Positions 56,347 through 64,000 are shown, counted from the stretch's first letter. The stretch: 64,000 nt of DNA from Pantoea rodasii (GCF_002095465.1 NZ_MLFP01000005.1:124001-188000); one strand, 5' to 3'. The notes: a model not told the origin generated them from the letters alone. A program made the numbers and translations.

Positions 56347-58171
56347 CGTTTTCAATTCCAAAGCCTTTCTCAGCACCGTGACCAGTCAGCCCGGCGTCTA
56401 TCGTATGTATGACGCGACAGGCACGGTGATCTATGTGGGTAAAGCGAAAGACCTCAAAAAGCGCCTGACCAGTTATTTCCGTGCACAGGTTGGCAGCCGT
56501 AAAACCGAAGTGCTGGTCAGTAACATCCAGAACATTGATGTCACCGTTACGCATACCGAAACCGAAGCGCTGCTGCTTGAGCATAACTACATCAAGCTTT
56601 ATCAGCCGCGTTATAACGTGTTGCTGCGCGATGACAAATCCTATCCCTATATTTTTCTCAGTGCCGATACCCATCCGCGGCTGGCGATGCATCGTGGTGC
56701 CAAGCATGCCAAAGGGGAATATTTTGGACCGTTCCCCAATGGTTATGCCGTGCGTGAAACGCTGGCGCTGTTGCAAAAAGTTTTTCCTATTCGTCAGTGT
56801 GAAAACAGTGTCTATCGCAATCGCTCGCGTCCTTGTTTGCAATATCAGATTGGCCGTTGCCTTGGGCCGTGCGTTGCCGGATTGGTCAGCGAAGAAGAGT
56901 ATGTGCAGCAGACGGATTACGTGCGACTGTTCCTGGCCGGTAAAGATGACCAGGTAATCAACCAACTGGTTAAACGTATGGAAGATGCCAGTCATGGGCT
57001 GCGTTTTGAAGAAGCGGCGCGCCTGCGCGATCAGATTCAGGCGGTTCGGCGTGTCACTGAGAAACAGTTTGTCTCCAATCAGGGGGACGATCTGGATGTG
57101 ATGGGCGTGGCGTTCGATGCCGGAATGGCTTGTTTGCACGTATTGTTTATTCGGCAGGGTAAAGTGTTGGGCAGCCGCAGTTATTTCCCCAAAGTACCTG
57201 CTGATACCGATCTCACTGAAGTGGTGCAAACCTTTGTCGGCCAGTTTTATCTGCAAGGCAGCGAAGCGCGTACCTTGCCTGCGGATATTCTGCTGGACTT
57301 CACGCTGCCCGAGCGCGAGCTGCTGGCGACGTCTTTGAGCGAACTGGCGGGGCGTAAAGTCAATATTCAAAGCAAACCGCGTGGCGATCGGGCACGTTAC
57401 CTTAAGCTGGCGCGCACCAATGCAGCCAGCGCATTAACCACCAAACTCTCTCAGCACTCCACGATTCAACAGCGGCTGGCGGCGTTGGCGGTGTTTCTTG
57501 AGCTGGACATCATCAAACGTATGGAGTGTTTCGACATCAGCCACACGATGGGCGAGCAGACCATTGCCTCGTGCGTGGTGTTTAACCGTGATGGCCCACT
57601 GCGCTCCGATTATCGTCGTTATAACATTGAGGGCATCACGCCAGGCGATGATTATGCGGCGATGAATCAGGTATTACGCCGTCGATATGGTAAAGCGCTG
57701 GAAGAAGATAAAATTCCCGATGTGATTATCATCGATGGCGGTAAAGGCCAACTGGCGCAAGCGAAGCGGGTGTTTGCTGAACTGGATGTGCCCTGGGACA
57801 AAGATCGTCCTATCTTGCTGGGCGTGGCAAAAGGCACTGATCGTAAAGCCGGTCTGGAAACGCTGTTCTTCGAAGCGGAAGGTGAGGGCGTTTCGCTGCC
57901 GCCGGACTCGCCGGCGCTGCATGTGATCCAGCATATTCGTGATGACTCTCACAATCATGCAATTTCGGGTCACCGTAAAAAACGCGCCAAAGTAAAGAAC
58001 ACCAGTGCGCTTGAAAGCATCGAAGGCGTCGGCCCCAAACGCCGTCAGCAGCTACTTAAGTATATGGGTGGCCTGCAACCATTGATGAATGCCAGCGTCG
58101 ATGAGATTGCCAAAGTTCCGGGTATTTCTTCAGCGTTAGCAGAAAAAATCTACCACTCGCTGAAACACTAA
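56339..58171 (+). CDS. uvrC: UvrABC excinuclease subunit C
   Basis: Makes both incisions in nucleotide excision repair. N-terminal GIY-YIG nuclease ([27 protein letters not shown]), a cysteine set ([25 protein letters not shown]), a UVR/UvrB-binding motif (VIKR...[10 protein letters not shown] type), the RNase H-like C-terminal nuclease ([29 protein letters not shown]) and two helix-hairpin-helix motifs at the end. 610 aa, full length. GTG start inside the end of uvrY. Confidence 0.97.
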   Translation: MSDVFNSKAFLSTVTSQPGVYRMYDATGTVIYVGKAKDLKKRLTSYFRAQVGSRKTEVLVSNIQNIDVTVTHTETEALLLEHNYIKLYQPRYNVLLRDDKSYPYIFLSADTHPRLAMHRGAKHAKGEYFGPFPNGYAVRETLALLQKVFPIRQCENSVYRNRSRPCLQYQIGRCLGPCVAGLVSEEEYVQQTDYVRLFLAGKDDQVINQLVKRMEDASHGLRFEEAARLRDQIQAVRRVTEKQFVSNQGDDLDVMGVAFDAGMACLHVLFIRQGKVLGSRSYFPKVPADTDLTEVVQTFVGQFYLQGSEARTLPADILLDFTLPERELLATSLSELAGRKVNIQSKPRGDRARYLKLARTNAASALTTKLSQHSTIQQRLAALAVFLELDIIKRMECFDISHTMGEQTIASCVVFNRDGPLRSDYRRYNIEGITPGDDYAAMNQVLRRRYGKALEEDKIPDVIIIDGGKGQLAQAKRVFAELDVPWDKDRPILLGVAKGTDRKAGLETLFFEAEGEGVSLPPDSPALHVIQHIRDDSHNHAISGHRKKRAKVKNTSALESIEGVGPKRRQQLLKYMGGLQPLMNASVDEIAKVPGISSALAEKIYHSLKH

Positions 58172-58239
58172 CATTGAAACAGGGGGGGCAATGTAGGAAC
58201 ATACGTTAAATCCTACACACACCAGACAGTTACTGGCAT

Positions 58240-58788
58240 ATGCAATTTAACATTCCGACGTCTCTTACCCTGTTTCGAGTTGTACTGATTCCATTCTTTG
58301 TGCTGGCATTCTATCTGCCCTTCCATTGGGCACCCTTTGCCACCGCATTGATCTTTGTGGTTGCGGCTGTCACTGACTGGTTCGATGGTTTCCTTGCACG
58401 CCGCTGGAAGCAGACCACGCGCTTTGGTGCCTTCCTCGACCCGGTTGCCGACAAAGTCATGGTTGCCATTGCGTTGGTGCTGGTGGCCGAGTATTACCAC
58501 GCCTGGTGGATTACATTGCCGGCTGCCACCATGATTGCCCGCGAGATTATCATCTCTGCGTTACGTGAGTGGATGGCGGAAATTGGGAAACGCAGCAGCG
58601 TGGCCGTTTCCTGGATTGGTAAAGTGAAAACCACCGCGCAGATGTTTTCGCTGTTCGCGCTGTTGTGGCGTCCAGAGGCAACAGTGGTGGGGATTGGCGT
58701 GGTGGCGTTGTACATCGCCGCGGTGTTGACCTTCTGGTCAATGTTCCAGTATCTCAGCGCCGCACGCGGTGATTTGCTCGATAGCTGA
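58240..58788 (+). CDS. pgsA: CDP-diacylglycerol-glycerol-3-phosphate 3-phosphatidyltransferase
   Basis: Makes phosphatidylglycerol phosphate at the inner membrane. The CDP-alcohol phosphatidyltransferase motif D-G-x2-A-R-x8-G-x3-D-x3-D is visible in [27 protein letters not shown]. 182 aa, matching E. coli. It follows uvrC by 68 bp, the conserved order. Confidence 0.97.
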   Translation: MQFNIPTSLTLFRVVLIPFFVLAFYLPFHWAPFATALIFVVAAVTDWFDGFLARRWKQTTRFGAFLDPVADKVMVAIALVLVAEYYHAWWITLPAATMIAREIIISALREWMAEIGKRSSVAVSWIGKVKTTAQMFSLFALLWRPEATVVGIGVVALYIAAVLTFWSMFQYLSAARGDLLDS

Positions 58789-58838
58789 TCGATGCGATTC
58801 AAAAAGCAGCAAACGGACGCGGTGTGTGGATAATTATA

Positions 58839-58866
58839 TTGACTCATTGCGTCAGATAAGTAGAAT
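58839..58866 (+). promoter_or_regulatory. Promoter of the Gly-Cys-Leu tRNA operon
   Basis: TTGACT (58839-58844), 16-bp spacer, TAGAAT (58861-58866), then a GC-containing discriminator (GCATCGC), about 118 bp before tRNA-Gly. Confidence 0.65.
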
Positions 58867-58984
58867 GCATCGCATCGAACAGCAGCGAGTCTGCAAGAAG
58901 CTGAATAAAATCAGCGAGTTCGGTGAAGTATAGAATCTAGTGTTTCAGTTTGCGATAAGTCAGCAATTGAAAGACGAAGATGAT

Positions 58985-59060
<76 letters not shown>

Positions 59061-59102
59061 AATTTAGTAGTACGTTTTCAACGTATTACGCCTCAGATTA
59101 AA

Positions 59103-59176
59103 GGCGCGTTGGCAGAGTGGCCATGCAACGGATTGCAAATCCGTCTACCTCGGTTCGACTCCGGGACGCGCCTCCA
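59103..59176 (+). tRNA. cysT: tRNA-Cys (GCA anticodon)
   Basis: A 74-nt tRNA with acceptor GGCGCGT/ACGCGCC, anticodon loop TTGCAAA and encoded CCA. Middle gene of the conserved tRNA cluster. Confidence 0.97.
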
Positions 59177-59187
59177 ATTTACACCCT

Positions 59188-59273
59188 GCCCGGGTGGTGA
59201 AATCGGTAGACACAAGGGATTTAAAATCCCTCGGCTTATGGCTGTGCGGGTTCAAGTCCCGCCCCGGGCACCA
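59188..59273 (+). tRNA. leuZ: tRNA-Leu (UAA anticodon), prophage integration target
   Basis: An 86-nt class II tRNA with acceptor GCCCGGG/CCCGGGC, anticodon loop TTTAAAA, variable arm CGGCTTATGGCTG and encoded CCA. An integrase gene lies 113 bp beyond its 3' end, pointing to it, so its 3' half is the likely attachment core. Confidence 0.96.
59250..59273 (+). mobile_element. Probable left attachment site (attL core) of the prophage
   Basis: The 3' end of tRNA-Leu (T arm and acceptor, ending CCCCGGGCACCA) is next to the integrase. The exact core can only be set by finding the second copy, which lies beyond the window. Confidence 0.5.
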
Positions 59274-59327
59274 TATTCAGTAGTAAATAAAAACGAATTA
59301 AAACAAAGCAATATAAGCAATGTCGTG

Positions 59328-59349
59328 ACCGCCCAAGGGCGGTTTTTTG
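59328..59349 (+). terminator. Terminator downstream of tRNA-Leu
   Basis: ACCGCCC and GGGCGGT with an AA loop (59328-59343) followed by a T-run. It ends the tRNA operon or, on the other strand, the integrase transcript. Confidence 0.8.
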
Positions 59350-59386
59350 TTGCCCGCAATTTATTTCCTAATATAACTTCCTAATA

Positions 59387-60409
59387 TCAGACACTCTTTT
59401 TCTGACCGCCGACCACCGGAACAACAACAATCTTGCGGTCGTATGCTGCGGTTTGTTCCACGTTCTTATGCCCGGTGATGGCTCTCTTCTCATAAAGATC
59501 ACCCTCAAGGTCGGACACACCTTTTGCTTTCAGATCGTGGAAAGTGAAATCAAAAAGCAGTTCTGGAAATTTAACGCGGGCCTCTTCACGCGCTGAACTC
59601 CAGCGACTGTTAAAGCCATCGCGCGTATAGCCTGAACCGTTTGGCTGGTGGATGATGAATATACTGCTCATGCCAGGCTTAAGGGTCAGCTCTCCAGCCA
59701 TGCTGATCACAGTAGTTAGGCGAGGGGACCAGCCTTTAATTTGCGCTACGCTTGTTTTACTCTGCTTAATTAAAATACCTTCTTCCACGATTTGGCTCTT
59801 TTTCATGGAAAGGATATCTGCTTGTCTGGCACAGCATAAATAGGCCAGCTCCATTGCCACCTTCACAATATCCGGCGCACACGAATACAGTGCCTGATAT
59901 TCCGCATCTGTGACGTAGCGGTCACGAGACTCCTCTTTGAACTTCTTCACGCCCTTTGTAGGATTCCCCTTCACCATGCCGCGCTCATATCCCCAGCGAT
60001 ACATACGGGACATAAATGCCTTCTCACGGTTAGCCTGGACGCGGCTTTTCAATCCTCGCTTGTCCATGTACTTCCTGATGTGCTCAGGCTTGATCGCATC
60101 AGAAGGCATGGCACCAAAGACAGACAAAACATTTTTTGAATACTTGAGGTAGTCCTTCTGTGTTTCCCGCGCCAACTCAAAGAAATCTGCCGACTTAAAG
60201 AATCGGTCAGCCAGTGATGCTAACAGCTTGTCGTCGGGTATCTCGTTGATCAACGCTTCATACGCTGCCCAAACCTTTGACTGCACAGCATCAAGACTGC
60301 ACAGGCGAATAGCGCCGCCATTCTTAGGGTGGAACTCGTAAGCTGAACGGCCGCGATATACTCGCGGCGGCATCCATGCGTCTTCAGTATTTTTTCTTGT
60401 TCTTGCCAT
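59387..60409 (-). CDS. Phage integrase, tyrosine recombinase
   Basis: A 340-aa site-specific recombinase. The N-terminal SAM-like DNA-binding domain (LASLADRFFKSADFFELARETQKDYLKYS) is followed by the catalytic domain: Arg in LCCARQADIL, HDLK (His box, with Lys in the usual second Arg place), GH in ITGHKN and the nucleophile Tyr in AAYDRKIV. Located next to tRNA-Leu and transcribed towards it. Its ATG overlaps the upstream stop by one base (TAATG). Confidence 0.94.
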   Translation of the reverse strand: MARTRKNTEDAWMPPRVYRGRSAYEFHPKNGGAIRLCSLDAVQSKVWAAYEALINEIPDDKLLASLADRFFKSADFFELARETQKDYLKYSKNVLSVFGAMPSDAIKPEHIRKYMDKRGLKSRVQANREKAFMSRMYRWGYERGMVKGNPTKGVKKFKEESRDRYVTDAEYQALYSCAPDIVKVAMELAYLCCARQADILSMKKSQIVEEGILIKQSKTSVAQIKGWSPRLTTVISMAGELTLKPGMSSIFIIHQPNGSGYTRDGFNSRWSSAREEARVKFPELLFDFTFHDLKAKGVSDLEGDLYEKRAITGHKNVEQTAAYDRKIVVVPVVGGQKKSV

Positions 60410-60627
60410 TAATCCAGCGCGCCAAAGTTTGGTTCATGGGTTTCCTGTTCAGCCACTTTGCGATGCGTGATCGGATCGTTAAAGTGCTGCCAGGTTGTTC
60501 TTGGACGGCCATCACGTCTCACAACGAAGAAGATGCCAGCCTGCTTTAGGCAATTGCACTGTTTCGAAGGAATCTTGTAGCCGGTTAATTTTTCGATGTC
60601 AGCATCGGAAATTATGTCGTTCTGCAT
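60409..60627 (-). CDS. DUF4224 domain protein, probable excisionase-like partner of the integrase
   Basis: A 72-aa protein: IISDADIEKLTGYKIPSKQCNCL then IFFVVRRDGRPRTTWQHF is the DUF4224 pattern, often found directly upstream of phage integrases. The ATG at 60627 has GGAG six bases upstream. ATG 60684 in the same frame is an alternative without a ribosome site. Its role in excision is inferred from position. Confidence 0.75.
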   Translation of the reverse strand: MQNDIISDADIEKLTGYKIPSKQCNCLKQAGIFFVVRRDGRPRTTWQHFNDPITHRKVAEQETHEPNFGALD

Positions 60628-60675
60628 AGCCATCTCCAATCTCCACGCTTTACCTGCTGCAACAGGCGTTAGTTG

Positions 60676-60691
60676 CTGTGACATGTCACAG
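60676..60691. promoter_or_regulatory. Perfect 16-bp palindrome upstream of the excisionase/integrase genes
   Basis: CTGTGACATGTCACAG, with no spacer, overlaps the stop of the gene at 60686 and the alternative ATG at 60684. A loop-free palindrome cannot fold well as RNA, so a dimeric DNA-binding protein is the likely user. It is one base short of a matS site. Confidence 0.4.
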
Positions 60692-61024
60692 TGATAATTT
60701 CGTTTCGTGCCAACCAAGGTTGACCCAACAGGCCGCTTCGCCCTTGCACGGGCAATCCTGCACCGGCAGTTGATCGCCACACTTCCCGCACTGCCGCCCA
60801 CTCAACTCTTCCTGCGTAGCCAGTAGCTCTGCGTGATACTTGCGAATCATGAGCGACACCAGTTCTTCCCGACTGTATGGCTCACGACCTGGACGGCGTT
60901 GAGAGCAATCGTAATCGAGCATTTGCACCTCTTCGGCATCAAGTACCAGTTCAACCTTTGTTTCACCGGCAGCGGCCTGACGTGCCCGCTGCGCTGCTTT
61001 GCGTTCGGTGGGTGACATTGCCAT
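60686..61024 (-). CDS. Phage early protein with a cysteine zinc-binding pattern
   Basis: A 112-aa hydrophilic protein. N-terminal TERKAAQRARQAAAGETKVELVLDAEE is the pattern of small phage early proteins; C-terminal CGKCGDQLPVQDCPC looks like a zinc knuckle. ATG 61024 overlaps the previous stop as TGATG, with GGAGG upstream. The function is unknown. Confidence 0.7.
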   Translation of the reverse strand: MAMSPTERKAAQRARQAAAGETKVELVLDAEEVQMLDYDCSQRRPGREPYSREELVSLMIRKYHAELLATQEELSGRQCGKCGDQLPVQDCPCKGEAACWVNLGWHETKLSL

Positions 61025-61485
61025 CACTCACACCTCCGCGCTTCCTGGAAAGCCTCTCCCGCATCCCGATAGCCTTGGTCGTATAAATCACCCCAGTCAT
61101 GAGAACCTTTATTCCAATTCTGCTCTGTGTATCCATGACCAAGACAAATTTTCTTGATGTCATGCATAAACAACTCTTTTCCGGTCTTTGTTTCACTGCA
61201 TACCAATGAGAGGAGTTCAATTGGAGCAGGGTTGGAAAATCTTCGACGGTCAGCAATACGTTGCGCGAGCAGCCGCTGGTTTTGTTTTCGCAGGTTAATA
61301 AGCTCATCGGCCATTGATTTCACCACCGCTGGTGGAGCGGAATGGTCGTTTAGGTTGTCCCATAGACGGCACATCTCGGTGCTGTCGTTCTTGCTTACAT
61401 CCTCATGCTTCCCAGCGATAGCCAGTAGCACCTCGGCAGCACTTGAACTGATGTCCTGGAGGGCAGAAAATTTCACCTTGCTCAT
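61024..61485 (-). CDS. Phage protein of unknown function
   Basis: A 153-aa protein from ATG 61485 (TGATG overlap with the upstream stop). It has a helical middle (VVKSMADELINLRKQNQRLLAQRIADRRR) and a C-terminal block LGHGYTEQNWNKGSHDWGDLYDQGYRDAG. No family recognised with certainty; it resembles Ead/Ea22-like early proteins of lambdoid phages in context only. Confidence 0.65.
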   Translation of the reverse strand: MSKVKFSALQDISSSAAEVLLAIAGKHEDVSKNDSTEMCRLWDNLNDHSAPPAVVKSMADELINLRKQNQRLLAQRIADRRRFSNPAPIELLSLVCSETKTGKELFMHDIKKICLGHGYTEQNWNKGSHDWGDLYDQGYRDAGEAFQEARRCE

Positions 61486-62096
61486 CACTCACCCTCCACG
61501 CGCTTGAACTCAATTACCCACACCCACGGGTTAGCCTGCCAGCTTTCCTCTCCGTAGATGGACTGCCACAACGCTGCGAACTTGGGCTTTTTGTAATCGC
61601 GTAGAAATGGACTGCCTAAACCTTCCGCTGCACAATCAGCCTCGCTGATATCTTGCAACCGCTCCACACGAACACCGGTAATCTCCAGCGTTATGCGGGA
61701 AGCCCAGCGCGGAATGTGGATGGATGGACGCCAGCGGAAAGGAACATGCACATCGCTTTCAGGGCTGAAAATACCGCGCACACCATCCACGACTTCAATG
61801 TCCAAGCGGCGATCGTCATCAGCTGCGTACCAGACACGGTCATTTGGGTAGTAATTCGCAAAGTCTTCACTCCACGTCTCACGCACCCACAAACGATCAC
61901 CTACTGCACCGAACGGGCATAGATTGGCAGCAAGGCGACAGCCGACATAGCTCACCGCGCCACATTTACCGCGAACAACCGGATTTTGCATTCCACGCTC
62001 ATGGTCTAGCTTGATGATCCGGCGCGTCTGCACCTTCCTGCCTTCCATAACTGCACGAACCATTTCGCTGTTAAAGATGATTGGACGTTCACGCAT
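61485..62096 (-). CDS. Phage ASCH/PUA-like domain protein
   Basis: A 203-aa protein starting RPIIFNSEMVRAVMEGRKVQTRRII, the pattern of a widespread phage family with an ASCH-type RNA/nucleotide-binding fold, with WVRETW and WRPSIHIPRWASRITLEITGVRVERLQDI further on. The ATG at 62096 overlaps the upstream stop by eight bases. The function is unknown; a role in nucleotide or RNA binding is inference. Confidence 0.75.
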   Translation of the reverse strand: MRERPIIFNSEMVRAVMEGRKVQTRRIIKLDHERGMQNPVVRGKCGAVSYVGCRLAANLCPFGAVGDRLWVRETWSEDFANYYPNDRVWYAADDDRRLDIEVVDGVRGIFSPESDVHVPFRWRPSIHIPRWASRITLEITGVRVERLQDISEADCAAEGLGSPFLRDYKKPKFAALWQSIYGEESWQANPWVWVIEFKRVEGE

Positions 62097-62505
62097 GGCT
62101 TTTCACCTCTGCAATGATTGGCAAAAGTGATGCCTGATCGCGAACCGCTTTGATGGCATCGTCTGGGTAGCCCCATATATTGCCGTCATAAACATTGCGG
62201 CGCTCCATACCAAGATAGTAGGGGTGGATTTGGGTGCCGTGGATGATGTAGTCGCGCATCATTTCAACTAAACCGCGCAAGGTTCCCCCGTGAGAGAAAC
62301 CACGCCATTTGTTTGTCCAGGTGGTTTTGTGCGTGAAAACCCACTTGAGCGTGTAATCATCTAGGAACCAAACACGACCGCGCTTATCTACAAGCAGCTT
62401 AGAAGTCATGTCGGTGCTGTCGTTATAGAAGAACCGCCGCCCGTGTGCTGAGATAACCTGAATGAGTTGGTTGGCATGTTCCAGACGTTCATTTTTGGTA
62501 GCCAT
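62089..62505 (-). CDS. Phage protein of unknown function
   Basis: A 138-aa protein from ATG 62505 (TGATG overlap). Aromatic-rich middle (VWFLDDYTLKWVFTHKTTWTNKWRGFSHGGTLRGLVEMMRDYI). No domain recognised. Position and overlaps show it is part of the early operon. Confidence 0.65.
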   Translation of the reverse strand: MATKNERLEHANQLIQVISAHGRRFFYNDSTDMTSKLLVDKRGRVWFLDDYTLKWVFTHKTTWTNKWRGFSHGGTLRGLVEMMRDYIIHGTQIHPYYLGMERRNVYDGNIWGYPDDAIKAVRDQASLLPIIAEVKSHA

Positions 62506-63014
62506 CACTCACCATCCTTAGCTGCATCGGCCCGGAGTTGGTTGGCAAGAGATTCAAGAGCCATTACTGGAACGCCGATATGACCAGTGCCTTCAAACTT
62601 ATTCATCAGGTAATTGATAGCCAACTCGACACCTTCAGCGCGAATCTCATTGACCATGGCATCAGTAGCTGGAGAAGCTGGCTTATTGATGCCGGCACAT
62701 GTGTAGACGCCAGTTCGTTTGCTCTCGGTGTAGCACTCGCCATCGATGTAATTAACCAACGCTGCGCACTCTGCTGTGACCAACTCCAGCTTCGAGCGCG
62801 ACTCACGCGAATCATCACGCATAGCCAGCATCAGTGCTTCTGTGTCTTCCACTTTCCGCTGCAGCTCATTACCGCGAGCAATCGCAACATCGAGACGTGT
62901 AGCTGATTCCGCCAGTAGCTTTGCAATATCTAGTAGTGGGGTGTCAGCGCCCAATGTTTTAGCCAGGTCGTGAGTGACCGAAACCAGCTCTTTATTTGAT
63001 AATTTATTAAACAT
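62505..63014 (-). CDS. Ead/Ea22-like phage protein
   Basis: A 169-aa protein with a central coiled coil (LDVAIARGNELQRKVEDTEALMLAMRDDSRE) and the C-terminal block MVNEIRAEGVELAINYLMNKF common to Ead/Ea22-type early proteins of lambdoid phages. The function is unknown. Its stop overlaps the next start as TGATG. Confidence 0.7.
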   Translation of the reverse strand: MFNKLSNKELVSVTHDLAKTLGADTPLLDIAKLLAESATRLDVAIARGNELQRKVEDTEALMLAMRDDSRESRSKLELVTAECAALVNYIDGECYTESKRTGVYTCAGINKPASPATDAMVNEIRAEGVELAINYLMNKFEGTGHIGVPVMALESLANQLRADAAKDGE

Positions 63015-63025
63015 GCTGGTGGCCC

Positions 63026-63187
63026 TTAGTGAATGGTACGGTGAGCGTTGTTGAGTCGCTCAGCTGCGTTCTGTGCTGCAACAGGGTTATGGATTACTGA
63101 GCCGTCAGGCATGATCCAACCCGCCAAAATGATGCTGTAGGGCAGGGTGATGATGCCTACAGTGATGTGGTCTTTAGGGTGTTGCAT
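63026..63187 (-). CDS. DUF1317 family protein (lambda orf61-like)
   Basis: A 53-aa protein: PKDHITVGIITLPYSIILAGWIMPDG then IHNPVAAQNAAERLNN matches lambda orf61 (DUF1317). The ATG at 63187 has GGAGG four bases upstream. The frame is open further to 63283 but without a better start. It supports a lambda-like left arm. Confidence 0.8.
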   Translation of the reverse strand: MQHPKDHITVGIITLPYSIILAGWIMPDGSVIHNPVAAQNAAERLNNAHRTIH

Positions 63188-63265
63188 ACTTCCTCCACGC
63201 TGTTTTTTGTTTGCACGAATCCCTTGCCTTTGATGGCAATAAATCACTGAGGGATTCATAAAATT

Positions 63266-63371
63266 GGCTGGCAGGTTCTGCAAAACCTGCAGCCGGTTAA
63301 CTCCACGCTATGAAAGGTATTGCGGTGCCGGGTGCCTCCCGGTGCTCTGGCCGAACTGACAAGGTCCAGAG
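63266..63371. ncRNA. Cluster of three hairpins in the prophage early region (possible structured RNA)
   Basis: Stems GCAGGTT/AACCTGC (63271-63290, extended by GGCT/AGCC), CCGGG/CCCGG (63328-63342) and GCTCTGG/CCAGAGC (63344-63371) follow each other. On either strand this would be a strongly folded RNA just upstream of the DUF1317 gene. It could be a leader, an antitermination or processing element, or a small RNA. No family recognised. Confidence 0.35.
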
Positions 63372-63417
63372 CGGTGACTTAGACTTGAAGCACCAACTGA
63401 CCGCATGAAAGTTGGTA

Positions 63418-63513
63418 TCAGTTCACCACGAGCGCATAGCCGCATTCACCACAACGTTGAGAGCACTTAGCGCCTCTGTGGCGCGCCCATTTACGCCCGC
63501 CAAATGCTCTCAT
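63418..63513 (-). CDS. Small cysteine-containing phage protein (candidate)
   Basis: A 31-aa frame: MRAFGGRKWARHRGAKCSQR then CGECGYALVVN. The basic N-terminus and C-x3-C-x2-C pattern suggest a short zinc finger. Same strand as the other early genes. The ribosome site is weak (AGG nine bases upstream), so coding is uncertain. Confidence 0.4.
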   Translation of the reverse strand: MRAFGGRKWARHRGAKCSQRCGECGYALVVN

Positions 63514-63589
63514 CGTTGTGTGCCTGTCTTTTCACCACATCAGGCTCGATGGTATGCTGTTCATTCCTACACAGAATTTAGAGAATCTT

Positions 63590-63874
63590 ATGGATATCAA
63601 TGGACTTCAGGCTCAAATCAACGCATTAAATTTCGACATTGATAGACTTAAAGCCGCGCAAAAGCATTATGACGCCAACTTCGCAAACTTAACGGTAAGA
63701 ACAGAAATCACCGTTAGCCTCATAGCTGCGCTAATTAATTCAGGCCTTATTGATAAAGATAAGGCTTGTGAATTTGTTAAATCAGCACCTTTAAATATTC
63801 CTGGACAAGAGGAAGCGGTCCAGGGAGCGAAGCAAACAATCATTAAGATTCTTTCGTCAGCGAAGCCTGCTTAA
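63590..63874 (+). CDS. Small phage protein of unknown function
   Basis: A 94-aa protein from ATG 63590: NGLQAQINALNFDIDRLKAAQKHY suggests a short coiled coil, then an acidic/helical rest. It is the only plus-strand gene of the prophage part, so it may have its own promoter. The frame opens at 63518 but the 5' part is not protein-like. Confidence 0.55.
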   Translation: MDINGLQAQINALNFDIDRLKAAQKHYDANFANLTVRTEITVSLIAALINSGLIDKDKACEFVKSAPLNIPGQEEAVQGAKQTIIKILSSAKPA

Positions 63875-63977
63875 TCACCGATACATCAATGAAAACCGGC
63901 CCGTTTTGAATTGCGAACGGCTTGGTCTCGACAACTTTTAAGCGTCCACTTGCGGCGCTTTTTGATTTGTTAGCCAT
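63843..63977 (-). CDS. Small phage protein, antisense to the end of the plus-strand gene
   Basis: A 44-aa frame (MANKSKSAASGRLKVVETKP, then FAIQNGPVFIDVSVIKQASL) with GAGG ahead of the ATG at 63977. Its last 32 bases overlap the 3' end of the plus-strand gene at 63590 tail to tail. No family recognised. Confidence 0.5.
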   Translation of the reverse strand: MANKSKSAASGRLKVVETKPFAIQNGPVFIDVSVIKQASLTKES

Positions 63978-64000
63978 CAATAACCTCGCTAAAAAGTGGC

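Larger units (their letters stand above)
59274..64000. mobile_element. Left part of a lambdoid-type prophage (right end outside window)
   Basis: From the tRNA-Leu 3' end to the window end: integrase, DUF4224 excisionase-like gene, then a tightly packed minus-strand chain of small early genes with stop-start overlaps, a DUF1317 (lambda orf61-like) gene and small unknown genes. This is the normal order of the left arm of a lambdoid prophage. No repressor or structural genes are in the window. Confidence 0.88.

Noticed and set aside
60678..60689. matS-like sequence GTGACATGTCAC in the prophage
   Set aside because: matS is 13 bp (GTGAC-RNY-GTCAC); this is 12 bp and lies in phage DNA near a gene border.

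Overview
The window is chromosomal DNA of an enterobacterium, most likely Erwiniaceae and Pantoea-like. Gene order follows the Escherichia coli core map over two long blocks, with Pantoea/Erwinia traits added. The first block runs pepN-ssuBCDAE, pyrD-zapC-ycbX-rlmKL-uup-pqiABC-rmf-fabA-lonH-matP-ompA-sulA-tfoX-yccS-yccF-helD-mgsA-yccT-yccU-hspQ-rlmI-yccX-tusE-yccA, tRNA-Ser, agp, wrbA. The second runs sdiA-yecF-uvrY-uvrC-pgsA-glyW-cysT-leuZ. The species call is inference from synteny and protein similarity recalled from memory.

Layout. 1-6320: 3' part of pepN, then the alkanesulfonate (ssuEADCB) sulfur-scavenging operon. 7102-10910: an accessory surface-polysaccharide cassette (GT2 glycosyltransferase, Wzx-type flippase, GT2 glycosyltransferase) where E. 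coli carries fimbrial genes. 11028-37319: a conserved housekeeping block covering pyrimidine synthesis, division, rRNA methylation, the Pqi membrane system, ribosome hibernation, unsaturated fatty acid synthesis, Ter macrodomain, OmpA, SOS, competence and tRNA thiolation. 37544-37754: two tandem tRNA-Ser(UGA) genes. 38011-41975: a glucose-1-phosphatase with an unusual Ala/Lys-rich tail, an aldehyde dehydrogenase and wrbA-yccJ. 42286-48901: ymdF, a DMT exporter and a pyrimidine-degradation (rut) operon that lacks rutE and rutF, with divergent rutR. 48924-52991: membrane hydrolase, cycA, extensin-like protein and a DUF4396 protein. 53543-55000: an SdiA-type LuxR receptor followed by a LuxI acyl-homoserine-lactone synthase, with a lux-box-like palindrome between them. 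55031-59273: yecF, uvrY, uvrC, pgsA and the Gly-Cys-Leu tRNA cluster. 59387-64000: the left end of a lambdoid-type prophage integrated at tRNA-Leu (integrase, DUF4224 excisionase-like protein, chain of small early genes); its right end lies outside the window.

A recurring feature is a set of nine single-base losses that break rlmKL, lonH, helD (tail only), hspQ, the aldehyde dehydrogenase (twice), rutG, rutR and uvrY. All are deletions and eight lie in mononucleotide runs. This points to consensus errors in a draft assembly rather than real gene decay. The intended reading frames are recoverable and are described gene by gene.

The most interesting biology is the sdiA-luxI pair with its palindrome, the Agp tail, the shortened rut operon, the glycosyltransferase/flippase cassette and the prophage early region. 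I found no CRISPR array, insertion sequence or clearly new defence system.
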